A stretch of DNA of 64,000 bases from Henricia sp. BOLD:AAB3569 (GCA_037783545.1 JBBELK010000822.1:744001-808000); one strand, 5' to 3'. Positions 10,519 through 21,777 are shown, numbered from the stretch's first letter. Numbers and translations are program-made. The notes: generated from the sequence alone by a model not told the origin.

Positions 10519-11518
10519 GGACCGTGTTTACACTGGTCCCGAGCTCGGGATCAAGATTGACCCCCTGATAAGAATGTGTTGAGGTTAACCGCAATGGTCT
10601 CGAGTGCCGCGTTTATATCTGTTGTTGATCCCGAGCGCGGAGCCAGAAGTTGCAGTCAAAGGTCAAGCTAACGCAGCAGAATTCCGAGATGTTCCGTTCA
10701 GTTCAGCCATTATTTCTGCGCTGGCTCAAATGTCGAAAAACTTCGCCAGTTTGTCGTTGCTCCACGAGCGCCCGCGAACTTCGTTTGCCATCTTTTCACA
10801 CGAAGACAACTCGACTCGGCTACTTCGTCTTCGTCAACTTCTCTTCACGACGAAATAATGTCAACTTATGCTATGTCGGAAATCGTTGAATGACACTCCG
10901 AAATCCTTGATATAACAACTAAAAACTAAGCTGTATGATAATGACAAAGTGTCGCTAGATAGTTGCAGAAAGTAGAGAAGTTGCAGAAAGTAGAGGAAAT
11001 ACAGAAACACTTTTTCTCAACGTGTGAAGTTTGTATCGGACACGCAAAAGAGATTGCTGAATGCAGGATACCAATTACGTTTGTAGTACGTTGTGTTTTC
11101 GTAACGGACACCAGCCATCGAGATTCTCAGCGTTGCATCACATGAGTCGCGTCGGGGTATCAGGCATTTTGTCCAGGCATATATGCATGCACACAATGCA
11201 TGGAACCAGTGGTACCTGTGTGCGTGTATATATGTACTATGTACACGTGTATATAATACGAGCACGGGCTTCCCTGGAATTTTCGCGCGCTTTAGCCCGC
11301 AACAGGATGTGGGGCTGTGTGGGGAAGATTTATTGCCCAGCTAACCGCAAACTGATCCCGAGCTCGGGATCGAACCCTCCGCCATCGCGAGACCAAAATC
11401 TCGGGGTCTGATCCGGGGCCAGTTTGGTTCCGAGAGCGTTTACACCTATTTGTGATCCGGGGCTGATCCCGAGCTCGGTGTTCGATCCCGAGCTCGGGAT
11501 CAAGTGTAAACACGGTCC
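10519..11518. mobile_element. 1-kb MITE with GAGCTC palindromes
   Basis: Terminal inverted repeat GGACCGTGTTTACACT / AGTGTAAACACGGTCC, immediately followed inside by the palindrome GATCCCGAGCTCGGGATC or close variants (about 10535, 11353, 11465, 11490). No transposase frame. A related end type (CCGTGTTTACACT) occurs at 53798-54258. No target duplication is evident. Confidence 0.8.
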
Positions 11519-11893
11519 AAATGTGTATAAATTGGGATTGCTATTCAATGTGTGCAGTTCTCGCCAACTCTGTAACCTTGCCAAATTTATTAAGATTATT
11601 AAGTTCCCGTAAACACTTTATTTTTTGCTCTTATAGTATGCATTTAACTTCTACTAAAGTCTTTTTTTTAAGCTCTTGTTTAAATTGTATTTTATTTTAG
11701 TTTTGATAATTAATGTTCTCTTATAGTTACTTAGCTTTCTATAACAGTTTTGTAATTTAAGTTGGCTCTCATACCCCATGCTGGGGTCGCAGAGGTTAAT
11801 AAACCATTCAACCATGTACAATGTATGAAGTTGGTGGTGTTGCCCATCCACTTTTAAATTTGGACAGAATCATGGCCGGAGTACTTGTAGGCC
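11519..11893. other. No gene seen
   Basis: AT-rich sequence with no recognisable feature. Confidence 0.4.
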
Positions 11894-12578
11894 TAACCCA
11901 GGTTGGACTCCGTACCGCATACTACATGTACATGTACATACGGGGACGGAGTCCAGGGTATGAAGTTCCAAAAACAGGGCAAACATTTTTGTAACGAAAA
12001 AAATCAATATTTCTACCTTGTGCTGGAAGCCGGTAATGTGCTAACAAAGTTCCACATGTCCTAATCTCTGGGATTACCGGGTTTAGAAATCCTCTACACA
12101 GCACCAAACTGCATAATCCAGATGAAAATGGCGAAAAGTCACGCTAATTTGCTAGATACATGTATTTGTGCACAAAAAATCGCAACACATAAGGTACATG
12201 TATGTAGCCTTCAGTGCGTTTTTTTTTGGTTCTCACCACGTTCGTGCATTACGCACGCGCGCGACTTGCATAGCAAGTTATTGCTCGTGAATGGAATTGC
12301 GTGACGCGCTCTTATCCAAAGTCCAGCTTTCCCTGGAATTTAAGGTTATAGTTAGTGCTTAAAATCCCAGCATATTTTTGTCAAATTTGATGTACATGGT
12401 TCTTAAACCTTCCGTTCCTGTAAATGAAGACGCCAAGGATATATGGGCATACATTCGACGTCCATTAAAAGGTGAAATAGCTCAAAATATTATGTGCAAT
12501 TTTCAGTCGCTCTATTTAGAGACATCATAACCTGGACGTCACTTGTAATGCAATGAAGGCGACGTCAAACCTGGGCTA
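11894..12578. mobile_element. MITE 'CCCAGGTTGGAC', copy 1
   Basis: Starts TAACCCAGGTTGGACTCCGT and ends GACGTCAAACCTGGGCTA, an inverted repeat with TA at both extremes. A second, direct-orientation copy lies at 22953-23680 and is alignable along most of its length. Non-coding. The TA ends would fit a Tc1/mariner-type mover, but class is inferred. Confidence 0.85.
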
Positions 12579-14030
12579 ATGTAGGCCTACCCCTCATTTT
12601 CATAATGTTGAGGCTTGCATCCCTAGCACAGTGTGCACTTTTTCCTATTCGCCTGACCCATGGATAAAGATACATACATGCATGTAAATGCCATCATTGG
12701 CATGTCTGAGGCAGTGATTCTGAGAAGAATTTATAATTATTCATCCAAGGACGTTTCATTTTGGCACGGGATGAGGATGCATACATGTACAACGTACAGA
12801 TGTTGCATTGCATGCTGTGTACAGTACACATGTACATGTACTACCGGTATACCGTATACATGTATGTACACAATGCATGTACTTTAAGCCGAAACCGAGA
12901 GTACATCATAAATGTACAGTTCCTACAGCTATGTGATGAGTGATTGCACGTACGTCGGTATAGGACCAGCCTGTCATCCGTTTCATAAATAGCACAGTGT
13001 GACGTATTAATCACACAGTACGTACATGTACATACTTGAGGCCAGGGAGACTTGACAAGAGTCTTTTATGCACGCGTAAATTAATAATACCAGTTTTATG
13101 CGGGCAATTATAGTTACATAAATTTCATTTCACCTGCAGTAGTACGTCCCTAGCCCTCCAGGGTTTCATAAATTGTACTTTTATTCTATGGTCTCCCACA
13201 GGCACAATGTAATAATTATCCATATTTTATACAGATTTATTATATTTTTTTTTAATAATAAATCTTGCCTGAGGTAAAATCTGGTCTGAGCTCAGGCAGT
13301 CAGTTAAATATTTTCTGTTTAAAGGGCCCCTGAAATGCTCAATAACTTTATGCACAGTTTTTGCTGCATATGAATGATTACTTGCAAATGGCAAAACCAG
13401 CGACTAAGCCAAGACTGGCTAAGTTAGATAGCCGGCTATAAAAGATGGGTCTTAGACCAGTGGCTAAGTCGATTTTATTGCAATCCGCCCCCGACAAAGG
13501 TATTTTCTGGAAAATATGGTCTGTGTTGCCAAAATTCCCCCCTTTACCGTGGAAAGACTCCTATACACGTAGAACATACTGAAAGTATTTGAAGAGTTTT
13601 ATGAGAAGAACATCATGTATATATATACACATTGCACAATCTACATGTACTTCAACTCTATTGTGTATTACATGTACATGTACCTGTAATGGCCTATTTG
13701 GGTCACATGGAGTTCAATATTTTGTTCATTTGCACGCTCGTTTTTTTTCTATTGCACGATTGGTTTTTTTTCCATTGCGTCAGATTGCGCGCTCTTTTTG
13801 TTGTTGTACCTCCGATGCAAATGTGAACGCATTTTCGTGAAATGTGCACATTGTACATGTACTACATGTATATTTCGATTCGGGAATTGTCATAATACGA
13901 GTGGTGTCAAGAACGAGGTCTGTACAAATGTCTAGATGTCTCCCAATCAAATAAAAGATAAAACAAATAATAAAATTGTTTTCATTTGTTAAAAATTGAA
14001 ATGTATAATATTAATTGTATGCTATACATG
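12579..14030. other. No gene seen; one repeat fragment
   Basis: No exon or RNA gene recognised. About 13490-13555 matches the ends of the repeat at 46790-47000 and 59213-59690 (AAAATATGGTCTGTGTTGCC). TACATGTA motifs are dense at 12780-12890. Confidence 0.4.
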
Positions 14031-14197
14031 TACACTGTAAAAACTGTGGTGTTAAAATTTAACACCAAAGGTGCATTATTTTTAACACCCTAGGTGTTAA
14101 AACTAATACTTGTGGTGTTAAAACTTAACACCAGGCTTGGTATCTATATAAGACAACACCACTGGTGTTAATTTAACACCACAGTTTTTGCAGTGTA
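14031..14197. mobile_element. 167-bp MITE with GGTGTTAA repeats
   Basis: Left end TACACTGTAAAAACTGTGGT, right end ACCACAGTTTTTGCAGTGTA, an inverted repeat of about 26 bp. The interior alternates GGTGTTA and TAACACC at least eight times, so almost the whole element can fold on itself. Non-coding. Confidence 0.85.
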
Positions 14198-14650
14198 CTG
14201 GTACATGTGCTTCATTCTGACTTTAAACATTGAACTGTTCACTCATATATACTTGTTATGTAGTAGTGCAAATGACATAACCCGGTACGTGTATGTATGG
14301 CGTGATATACATACATGCCCTTTGTCGTACTTCTGAGATTTTCCACATAGCTTGCCAATTACCATTTCAATCAAAAATGCTAAAGTGCAATGTTCATGAG
14401 AACATTGCCGCCCTTAAAATCCCTTTCACACCAGGATTCCTATAAAGCCCCTACGTATTGACATGTTGTCAACCGTAAACTGCAGTCCTAACACACCCCC
14501 TCCTCTTCTGAACCCCTGCGGATACAGACGCAGCCTCGGCCGTGCTAGTAAAATAAAAAAAGAAAAGAAAAAAGTCGATGAGTGTCAGATCAATAGGATT
14601 TGTCTCAGCATGGTTGTGTGGTAATGGAAATGGAGAAAATAAGATAGAAG
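14198..14650. other. No gene seen
   Basis: Nothing recognisable between the MITE and the G-rich tract. Confidence 0.35.
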
Positions 14651-14651
14651 A

Positions 14652-14743
14652 GGTGAGGGGAGGGGAGGGGAGGGGAGGGGGAGGGGGGGTTGTGGAGGGG
14701 GGGGGGAGGGGGAGGGGGGGTTGTGGTGGGGGGAGGAGAGTGT
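14652..14743 (+). repeat. G-rich tract, possible G-quadruplex
   Basis: About 90 bp of repeated GAGGGG and runs of up to ten G on the plus strand, interrupted by two TTGTGG steps. It has many closely spaced G-runs, enough for quadruplex formation on the plus strand. Confidence 0.85.
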
Positions 14744-15960
14744 TGTGATCGGAAGAAATCCACTAACTGCATCTGCGCACTTGATCTTACAAACCACGGA
14801 CCGGTCCTTCCGACTAGCTGTGACGTCAATGCCTGGATGATGATTATTATCAATTGCAGTCTGCCTATAGTCTTGGCCTGCCCATTCTGCTAGACCGCCT
14901 CTTGACCTTGTCCATGCGGTGAATATCTCATTTCTTCCAGCAGCATCTGACTCCAGCCGGTTGACACCGATGAACGCTTTCGATTGGTGCACCGTTTTAT
15001 ATGTGTACACTACGGTACACCGTACATAGAAAATCTTAGGCATTCCTTGCAGGTTTATGCCGTACCACACTCAACCCTATTACTATCACTTGGCCACCTC
15101 ATTAACTCGGCAGAGCTGCATTTCTTGGGACATTTTAATCAAGGACAGGTTTTTTTCCTTGTGGTAAGGTTGTCTTTCTCGGCAAAGATCGGATGCTAAC
15201 AATTTGGTATTTGCTCGAAGGAAATTGCCAAGGAGAGACTATGCGAGTCCGCCGTCCTTAACTGGGATTTATTACGTGTATTAGTAATGCGACTGTCATG
15301 CATGTGGAAGAAAGGTATGTTGGCTATTCTTGTGGGTATTAATTTGGTTGGTTTGGAACACGATTGGCTAAAGTACGTACAGTGATTTTCATTTTCTAGT
15401 TTATATTTTTTTGTCAAGGTAGATAGTGATGTCCTCAAACGATGTCCTTAGAATCTTTAATCGGTAATATTTTTCATTAATTTGATTTGATTTGATTTAG
15501 TCATCATGACAACTCGACATAAAACTGGGTCTTCCTCCAGTATAGACAGTCCAGAAGCCCTATTGCCTATTGGCAATCAAAATATTTTCCTACAAGGGTC
15601 TTTCCATAAATTAGGGGTCCATTTTTTGTGTCTTCTGTTACATCTGACATTTTTTTCCCTGTAAATTCAGGGCACATTCTTTAAATGCCTTCTATCTCAA
15701 AGAGTGAGTACATACATGTAATGTACAGTTCATAAAAAAATGGTTTGAAGGCCATTTTAATGAAACTTGTACATGTATGGCAAATGGCGCATATGGGGTG
15801 TAACACACTTTTGGATGGAAATGCCCACAAATGCATTTTTTTCTTCTCTCAAAATAAAGGAAATAACTTCAACTTGTTCCAAGAAGAAAAATGTATACCG
15901 GTACATGTACACCAAATTTGTATTATAAAACAGATGATAAATATAAAATACGGTATGAAT
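14744..15960. other. No gene seen
   Basis: No recognised exon, RNA gene or repeat copy. Confidence 0.4.
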
Positions 15961-15964
15961 AAAT

Positions 15965-16137
15965 GAGGAACAACTGCACAGCCATGATTTGAGACCACCA
16001 GTTGGCTTCATAGCTCATTTGGTAGGGCGTCTGCACGTTAAGCAGAAGGTCCGCTGTTCGAATCCCGGTGGAGCCAAGTTGCTTTTCACTTCCCAAACTC
16101 ATCCATGGACACTTGTCCATATTTGTATCGATCGATA
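15965..16137 (+). mobile_element. tRNA-derived SINE (family S1)
   Basis: Contains the tRNA-like body 16013-16076 with acceptor-like GGCTTCA/TGGAGCC ends, A box TAGCTCATTTGGTAGGGC, an anticodon loop ACGTTAA (GTT, asparagine type) and B box GTTCGAATCCC. It is preceded by the leader GAGGAACAACTGCA and followed by the CATTTGTCCA-type tail shared with other S1 copies. The leader and tail mark it as a SINE and not a tRNA gene. Confidence 0.85.
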
Positions 16138-16194
16138 AATATAAAATATTGAATTAGAGTATTAAATTAACAATTCATAAATACCTTGGGACAA

Positions 16195-16540
16195 TTTACG
16201 CATCGTCATTGGCTGAAAGCACGTCATGTGGCCAGTCTTAAACAGACGATAAAGACCAGTTAGTCTTAAACACTTTTTACCCGCGCCCTATTCAGCGCGT
16301 ATGGAACACACACATGCACACAGAAACTGCACGCTCCCAAAAGCAACGTGCACTGTGAAAGGTACATGGTTGTGTGCGTGCGCGTACAACACTTCTACAT
16401 TACGCGTAATGTACGCATCGAACAGAAACAACTCGACGCACAGCATGCAGTGAACGAACTCGAATGCATGTCGAAAAATCAATGCGAAACATGGCATGAT
16501 TTTACCACAAAAACTATTTTTTGTCTTAAACAATACGTTT
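16195..16540. mobile_element. MITE-like repeat, 'GACTGGCCAAACCTAC' family (copy 2)
   Basis: Shares CACACAGAAACTGCACGCTC, the TTACGCGTAATG block and TCTTAAACA blocks with copies at 3485, 36955 and 60039. It lacks the GATCCAGTAAGCTCCGCC terminal repeats. Its right edge overlaps the start of the tandem duplication at about 16509. Confidence 0.55.
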
Positions 16541-16625
16541 AAAAACTATTTTGAAAATTATTTTAAGTACATTTGTACATGTGCCGATACACGTACATGT
16601 ACCGGTACATTGTAAAATACTACAG

Positions 16626-17467
16626 TTAAAGGAACACACCGGCTTTGTTGGGCTATTTTGGGCTCGAAATAGTCCCATACATTATTCTGAAGCGCCTTCG
16701 AGAGTAAATCAGATATATCCTGAAAAGACGCCGTCAAATTTGGCTGTTTTTTTGCACTTTTGAAAAATTCAAGGTCACATGACTTTTCGGAACCAAATTC
16801 TGGTTCCGAAAAGTAACGCGGTCTTGTGAGTTAGTTGTATTTCCAGCCGTATAAAAGTTTGTTACTGCAGAACTGCACCAAATTCAACTCTTATTTTCCC
16901 CCAATATTTATAAGTATTTGACAAAAGAGAGACTATTTATACAGGTACATGTATGAAACAAAGTTAAACATAAGTATGAAAATTCGAACATAATTGTTTG
17001 TTTCGAGAGTCTGGAGAACGGGAGCGAGCGCGTGCTACGGCAGGCTACCGTGGAGTGTAGGATATTTGCCCCGCGCAGCACGGCAAATAGCCTAAGTGCA
17101 CACACACACGGGCGTGTTGCTTCGGTGTACGTTCGTGAAGAAAAAACAGGATGCCAACTCCTCAAAAGAAAACGGAAATTCCTATTCGGTCGTCTGGGCT
17201 GTCCAGTGAAATCGTGAGCAGACAATTAGAGATATCCTGAGCAGGAGAAGAGCGAATCGTTTGTGACAAAGTCGTGAGGCTCGCGCGTAGTTGCACTGGC
17301 TGGTAAAGCGTTTAACCCGTCTTTTCATTGTTTTTGTTAATTTTGCACTACTTTAGTAAATTACGGGATATTTTGATGATCTTTTTTCACAACGACCATC
17401 AAAAAAGTATTGTCAATGCTGCTACATCACTAAATCATGTAAACAGTAGGCCGGTGTGTACTTTTAA
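16626..17467 (+). mobile_element. TTAA-flanked MITE, family P1 (copy 1)
   Basis: TTAA at both ends encloses AGGAACACACCGGC on the left and GCCGGTGTGTACT on the right. TTAA duplication is the mark of piggyBac-type insertion. About 840 bp, no transposase. Other members: 17642-18465 (reversed), 22072-22843, 28495-29037 and 45060-45755. Internally it contains a GGAACCAAATTCTGGTTCC hairpin. Confidence 0.9.
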
Positions 17468-17641
17468 GTATACTACATTTTGCAACACATGAGTTCCAGA
17501 TGTGTACATGTAACTATTTTTGGTCTTAAACATTCTGTTTAAAAACGGCCAGAGGCCCGGATGAGTAATAAAAATAAAATTCTTCTAAGTATACATTTGT
17601 ACACGTACACGTATTTACCGGTACATTGTAAAATACTACAG

Positions 17642-18465
17642 TTAAAGGTACACACCGGCCTACTGTTTACACGATTTAGTGATGTAGCAGCATTGGCAAT
17701 ACTGTTTTAATAGTCGTTGTGAAAAAAAATCATCCAAATATACCGTAATTTACATGTACTAAAGAAGTGCAAAATTAACAAAAACGGTCAAAAGACGGGT
17801 TATACGCTTTACCAGCCGTTGCAACTACGCGCGAGCCTCACGACTTTGTCACAAACGATTCGCTCTTCTCCTGCTCGGGATATCTCAAATTTTCTGCTCA
17901 CGATTTCACTGGACAGCCCGGACGACCGAATAGGAATTTCCGTTTTCTTTTGAGGAGTTGGCATCATGTTTTTTCTTCACAAACGTACACCGAAGCAACA
18001 CTCAGGCTATTTGCTATGCTGCGCGGGGCAAATATCCTACACTTCACGGTAGCCTGCCGTAGCACGCGCTCGCTCCCGTTCTCCGGACTCTCGAAACAAA
18101 CAACTATGTTCGAATTTTCATACTTATGTTTAACTTTGTTTCATACCTGTATAAATAGTCTCTCTTTTGTCAATTACTTATAAATATTGGGGGAAAATCA
18201 GAGTTGAATTTGGTGCAGTTCTGCAGTAACAAACTTTTATACGGCTGGAAATACAACTAACTCACAAGACCACGTGACTTTTCGGAACCAGAATTTGGTT
18301 CTGAAAAGTCACGTGACCTTGAATTTTTTAAAAGTGCTCAAAAACCGCAAAATTTGACGGTATCTTTTCAGGATATATCTAATTTACTCTCGAAGGCGCT
18401 TCAGAATAATGTATGGGTCTATTTCGAGCCCAAAATAGCCCAACAAAGCCGGTGTGTTCCTTTAA
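17642..18465 (-). mobile_element. TTAA-flanked MITE, family P1 (copy 2, reversed)
   Basis: Begins TTAAAGGTACACACCGGCC and ends GCCGGTGTGTTCCTTTAA. Aligns over its whole length with the reverse complement of copy 1, with small indels. Spacer to copy 1 is about 175 bp, so the pair can fold into a very long hairpin. Confidence 0.9.
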
Positions 18466-18539
18466 GTATACTACATTTTGCAGTTCCAGATGTGTACATG
18501 TAACCGGGATACCAAACATTTGTGGCCCATTACGTCATA

Positions 18540-18860
18540 ATCAAGAATAAGTTGCTGATGTCATTTTGAGTAATAGCCCAGTCAGTTGGATATGTCGGTG
18601 AAAATATTGATGAAGACGATTTTCAGGTTTTTGTAGTTTCAGGAAGTGAAAGTTATCACAAATTATCGTCATTAATTATCATCATTTTAAAAACAATCAT
18701 TAAAGATTCATCTTTCATGATTGTTTTTACATTGAATACAATAATGAAAATAATCTGTGATAAACACTTCCTGAAACAAGTTTTTCAACAAAAACCTGAC
18801 AATTGACTTCATCATACATGTACCCAATTGAGTGGGCCATTAACAGCATCAGCAACGAGT
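18540..18860. mobile_element. Hairpin element
   Basis: Imperfect inverted repeat: TTCAGGTTTTTGT and TTCAGGAAGTG with TTATCACA on the left match TGTGATAAACACTTCCTGAA and ACAAAAACCTGA on the right. The inner stem is AAAACAATCAT / ATGATTGTTTT. Non-coding, class unknown. Confidence 0.7.
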
Positions 18861-18899
18861 CTTACGCCTTGAGTTTGCTGTAACTGGCGCCGCAATTTG

Positions 18900-19735
18900 G
18901 TACAGCCTGAGTGCATACCTCAGAACTATGTCTTCTTTGAGCTCATTCAAATCGGTACTTCGCCAAAAAAAAATACATAATATTCACATGATTAACTTCA
19001 AGGGAGAAATGCTAATTTACGGAGTCAATTGACTTGGTTGCCATGAAATTAAACTTTAATTTTGGGGCCGGAAGGGAATTTTCCAATTTTTTTTCTCTTA
19101 AAAAGGGTTTTTGCGGGTTTTTCGCCCTTCCCGTAATTATCTTAAATTTCAGTGTCGCGTGCAATATTTCTTGTGATGTTCTTCTGTAACGATTATTTTT
19201 GTCCAATTGTGCGAGTGTTGATGTTTTGTGAATTTTGATGTTGTAGTTGTATCTTATTTCAGTTTGTTTGTGATTGTGAAGTTTATTTATTCCATTTATT
19301 TACCCAGGGTGTGCCCAAACAGTTTACAAAAACTGGTTTCCATTGGGGCCCTGCAAACACACATAGAACAAATATACTAAATTGAACAACTTCATAATTA
19401 CTAACAAACTGGAATAAGATACATTTGTACAACAACTACAACATCAAAAAACTAATGGTTACAGAAGAACAACATCACAAGTAATTATTATACATGCATG
19501 TGACACTAAAATTTACGCTGATTACGGGAAGGGCGAAAAAAAAAAAAAAAATTGGAAAATTCCCCTCCGGCTCCAAAATTAAAGTTTTATTTTATGGCAA
19601 CCAAGTCATACGACTCCGTAAATTAGCATTTCTCACTTGAAGTTGATCATGTGAATATTATGTGTATGTTTGGCGAAGTGCTGATTTGAATGAGCTCAAA
19701 GAAGACATAGTTCTAAGTTGTTTAATTTAATATGA
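18900..19735. repeat. Large palindrome with ~300-bp arms
   Basis: Left arm from about 18915 (AACTATGTCTTCTTTGAGCT, TTCGCCAA, TAATATTCACATGAT) is mirrored by the right arm ending near 19720 (AGCTCAAAGAAGACATAGTT). The arms also share TACGGAGTC, CCAAGTCA and CCCTTCCCGTAAT. A different repeat (19275-19370) sits in the centre. Probably a fold-back transposon. Confidence 0.8.
19275..19370 (-). repeat. Embedded repeat (GGGTAAATAAA tail), minus copy
   Basis: Minus strand reads GCAGGGCCCCAATGGAAACC, then TGTAAACTGTTTGGGCACAC and CCTGGGTAAATAAATGG. The same sequence is on plus at 19741-19832. The AATAAATAAA end looks like a retroposon 3' tail, but the family is not recognised. Confidence 0.65.
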
Positions 19736-19740
19736 GTGTT

Positions 19741-19832
19741 TGCAGGGCCCCAATGGAAACCAGTTTTTGTAAACTGTTTGGGCACACCCTGGGTAAATAA
19801 ATGGAATAAATAAATAAATAAATAAACTTATT
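19741..19832 (+). repeat. Embedded repeat (GGGTAAATAAA tail), plus copy
   Basis: Inverted twin of 19275-19370, ending in an (AATA) microsatellite. It lies just outside the right arm of the large palindrome. Confidence 0.65.
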
Positions 19833-20851
19833 CCTCATTGTGACATACGGGTCACATTTTGACCCCGAATTTCAGAAATAAAAAAAAACCATTGCAATTG
19901 TCAAAATTGCTACCTGGCTATCCCAACATATTTCCCTTCATGAAAACATCAAGAATGCATTAAAAAACTGAAACAAATCTTCCCGTTCTACATGTACCAA
20001 GTCAAAATGTTCACAAAATGAATGTTTACATGATAGATACCCTTTAAAGTCCTCCTTTTTCACAAAAATAAGCCCAATGTAAACGCAGCTTACATTTAGA
20101 ATCACTTAATCAGCAGACAAAAATAAAAATTTAAAATTCACTGAAATATATTCAATTGAAAAGACTGCATTGTGTTTTTGTAAGTACCCATGTACATTGT
20201 ATTCAAGACAAGTTATAATGGCAGTCCACTATCAATTCACTGTATCAGCTGTGCCTGTATACATGTACATAGCATAGTGCATGGACAATCATACATTCCA
20301 TAGACAACCTAAGAATAAACTGCCAGTGCGCTAATGAAACACAGTCTATAGCAGGACTCCCACACAGTGCACAATGTAAATACTGCAGCATGCACAATGC
20401 CAAGAGCAAATATGGGAAGATGTAATTTGACCGTACATATCTAGAGAGTACAAGTTGGCAGCACTTCCCATTTCGGTCAAATGCGATTGCGCCGTGCAAC
20501 CTAGCTTGTAAAGTGTAAAATTGTCATCTAGTATACATGTACACTGTATGTGTACATGTACATAATTGTACATGTACATTGAATGTGTGTACATGCATAC
20601 CATTTACATACATGTGCTGCAATGACTATATGGAGCCATACACTTTCCATACAACCATGACAACATTGACGAGTAAGACCCCCATCTGTACAGGATTTAG
20701 ATAGTTTTAATAATTTTGAATATAAACCATGAACCCTTCAAATAACTTTAAGCTTTTCTTACCCTGGGGTTCGTTAACCCTGAGTTATGTTCCCATTTGT
20801 TTCGTAAACCCAGAGCAGTTTCCCACTAGACGTGGGCATACATGTATACAT
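19833..20851. other. No gene seen
   Basis: AT-rich DNA with dense TACATGTA motifs at 20530-20620; no exon or RNA gene recognised. Confidence 0.4.
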
Positions 20852-21777
20852 GCAGGCCTCAAATTTCGCAGTTTTTAGGGCAAGGCCACTTTGGCCTTGC
20901 ATGAAGGCAAATTAGAAAGGGCACCGAGGCCACAAGGCGGGGCACTAAGGCCAACTTTAGTTTTGAAAAAGGGCAACAAGGCCACAAGGGAAAAAAACAA
21001 TGAAAACAAATGTTTGTTTGGAGTCGAGTAGGTCTGGTGGCAAAGTTTATACACAAAGGAATTGGGGCCGAGTCGGTCTGGGGCCGAGTTTATACACAAA
21101 TGAATTGGGGCCGAGTCGGTCTGGGGCCGAATTTGTACACAAGGCAATTGGGGCCGAGTTGGTCTGGGGCCGAGTTTGTACACAAGGCAATTGGGGCCGA
21201 GTTGGTCTGGGGCCGAGTTTGGACAAAACGTTTTCGCCACGCACGCCACGCCGGTAAAACTGGGCGGTATACCCAGTACATGTACATGTACCTGACGAAA
21301 ACCAGTGAAAGCATTTTTATAATGCAAATGCCGGCTCATGTACTTTTTTCCTTCCATGCGCTGGTGTACCAACCATAGACGATGTATGAGCTGTGTGGCT
21401 TATCAGTGCAGTACATGTACAGGTACATGTACATTACTGTACGTGTACCGTACATGCATTGACGACCGACTGCGTGCCATAGTCGAGTCACGGGGCGCGC
21501 GCGCTGTGCTCTCGCTTGTTGATATGATGTTCGTTCAGTTTCTAGGAATTTTGGCAGAGTTTATACCCGTGGCCGTACGCGTACCGCGGTACACTTCGAG
21601 TGTCGTTTATCGCCCATTTTATCTTGATGCAAAAAAGGGGCACGACGGCCATCGGCGAAAAAAGGCAGGGCATTTTTGGCCGTGAAAGGGCCAAATTTTT
21701 GAGGGGCATCAAGGTCAGTAAGAGGGGCATCGGCGGCCATGGCCGTCATGGCCGCCGTGAAAATTTGAGCCCTGCAC
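20852..21777. mobile_element. hAT-like non-autonomous element
   Basis: Ends CAGGCCTCAAATTT and AAATTTGAGCCCTG form an inverted repeat of the CAGGG-type usual in hAT elements. Interior: AAGGCCAC/GGGCAC modules near both ends and a 43-bp minisatellite. No transposase frame. TACATG repeats at both borders prevent reading a clean 8-bp target duplication. Confidence 0.7.
21013..21228. repeat. 43-bp minisatellite
   Basis: Just over four units of 43 bp, each with TTGGGGCCGAGT, GGTCTGGGGCCGAG and TTTGTACACAA. Open reading frames across it on both strands are by-products of the repeat (43 is not a multiple of three, so each unit is read in a different frame). Confidence 0.95.

Larger units (their letters stand above)
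16509..18505 (+). repeat. Tandem duplication of a ~1-kb unit carrying a TTAA element
   Basis: Unit 1 (about 16509-17511) and unit 2 (about 17512-18505) start alike (ACTATTTTTTGTCTTAAACA against ACTATTTTTGGTCTTAAACA). They have the same sequence left of the TTAA element (TTGTAAAATACTACAG) and the same sequence right of it (GTATACTACATTTTGCA ... TTCCAGATGTGTACATGTAA). The flanks are in direct orientation, but the element within is reversed in unit 2 relative to unit 1. Confidence 0.85.

Noticed and set aside
14585-15070. 161-codon minus-strand frame rich in Pro and Ser
   Set aside because: The proline-rich part is the translation of the G-rich tract; the rest matches nothing I recognise.
16013-16076. 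tRNA-Asn gene
   Set aside because: The cloverleaf is plausible, but the same leader and tail accompany it at 5733, 27958 and 39526, and the body varies between copies, so it is a SINE head.
21000-21378. Overlapping frames on both strands with GPRPTRPQ-like repeats
   Set aside because: Produced by the 43-bp minisatellite; 43 is not divisible by three, so the same unit appears in several frames.
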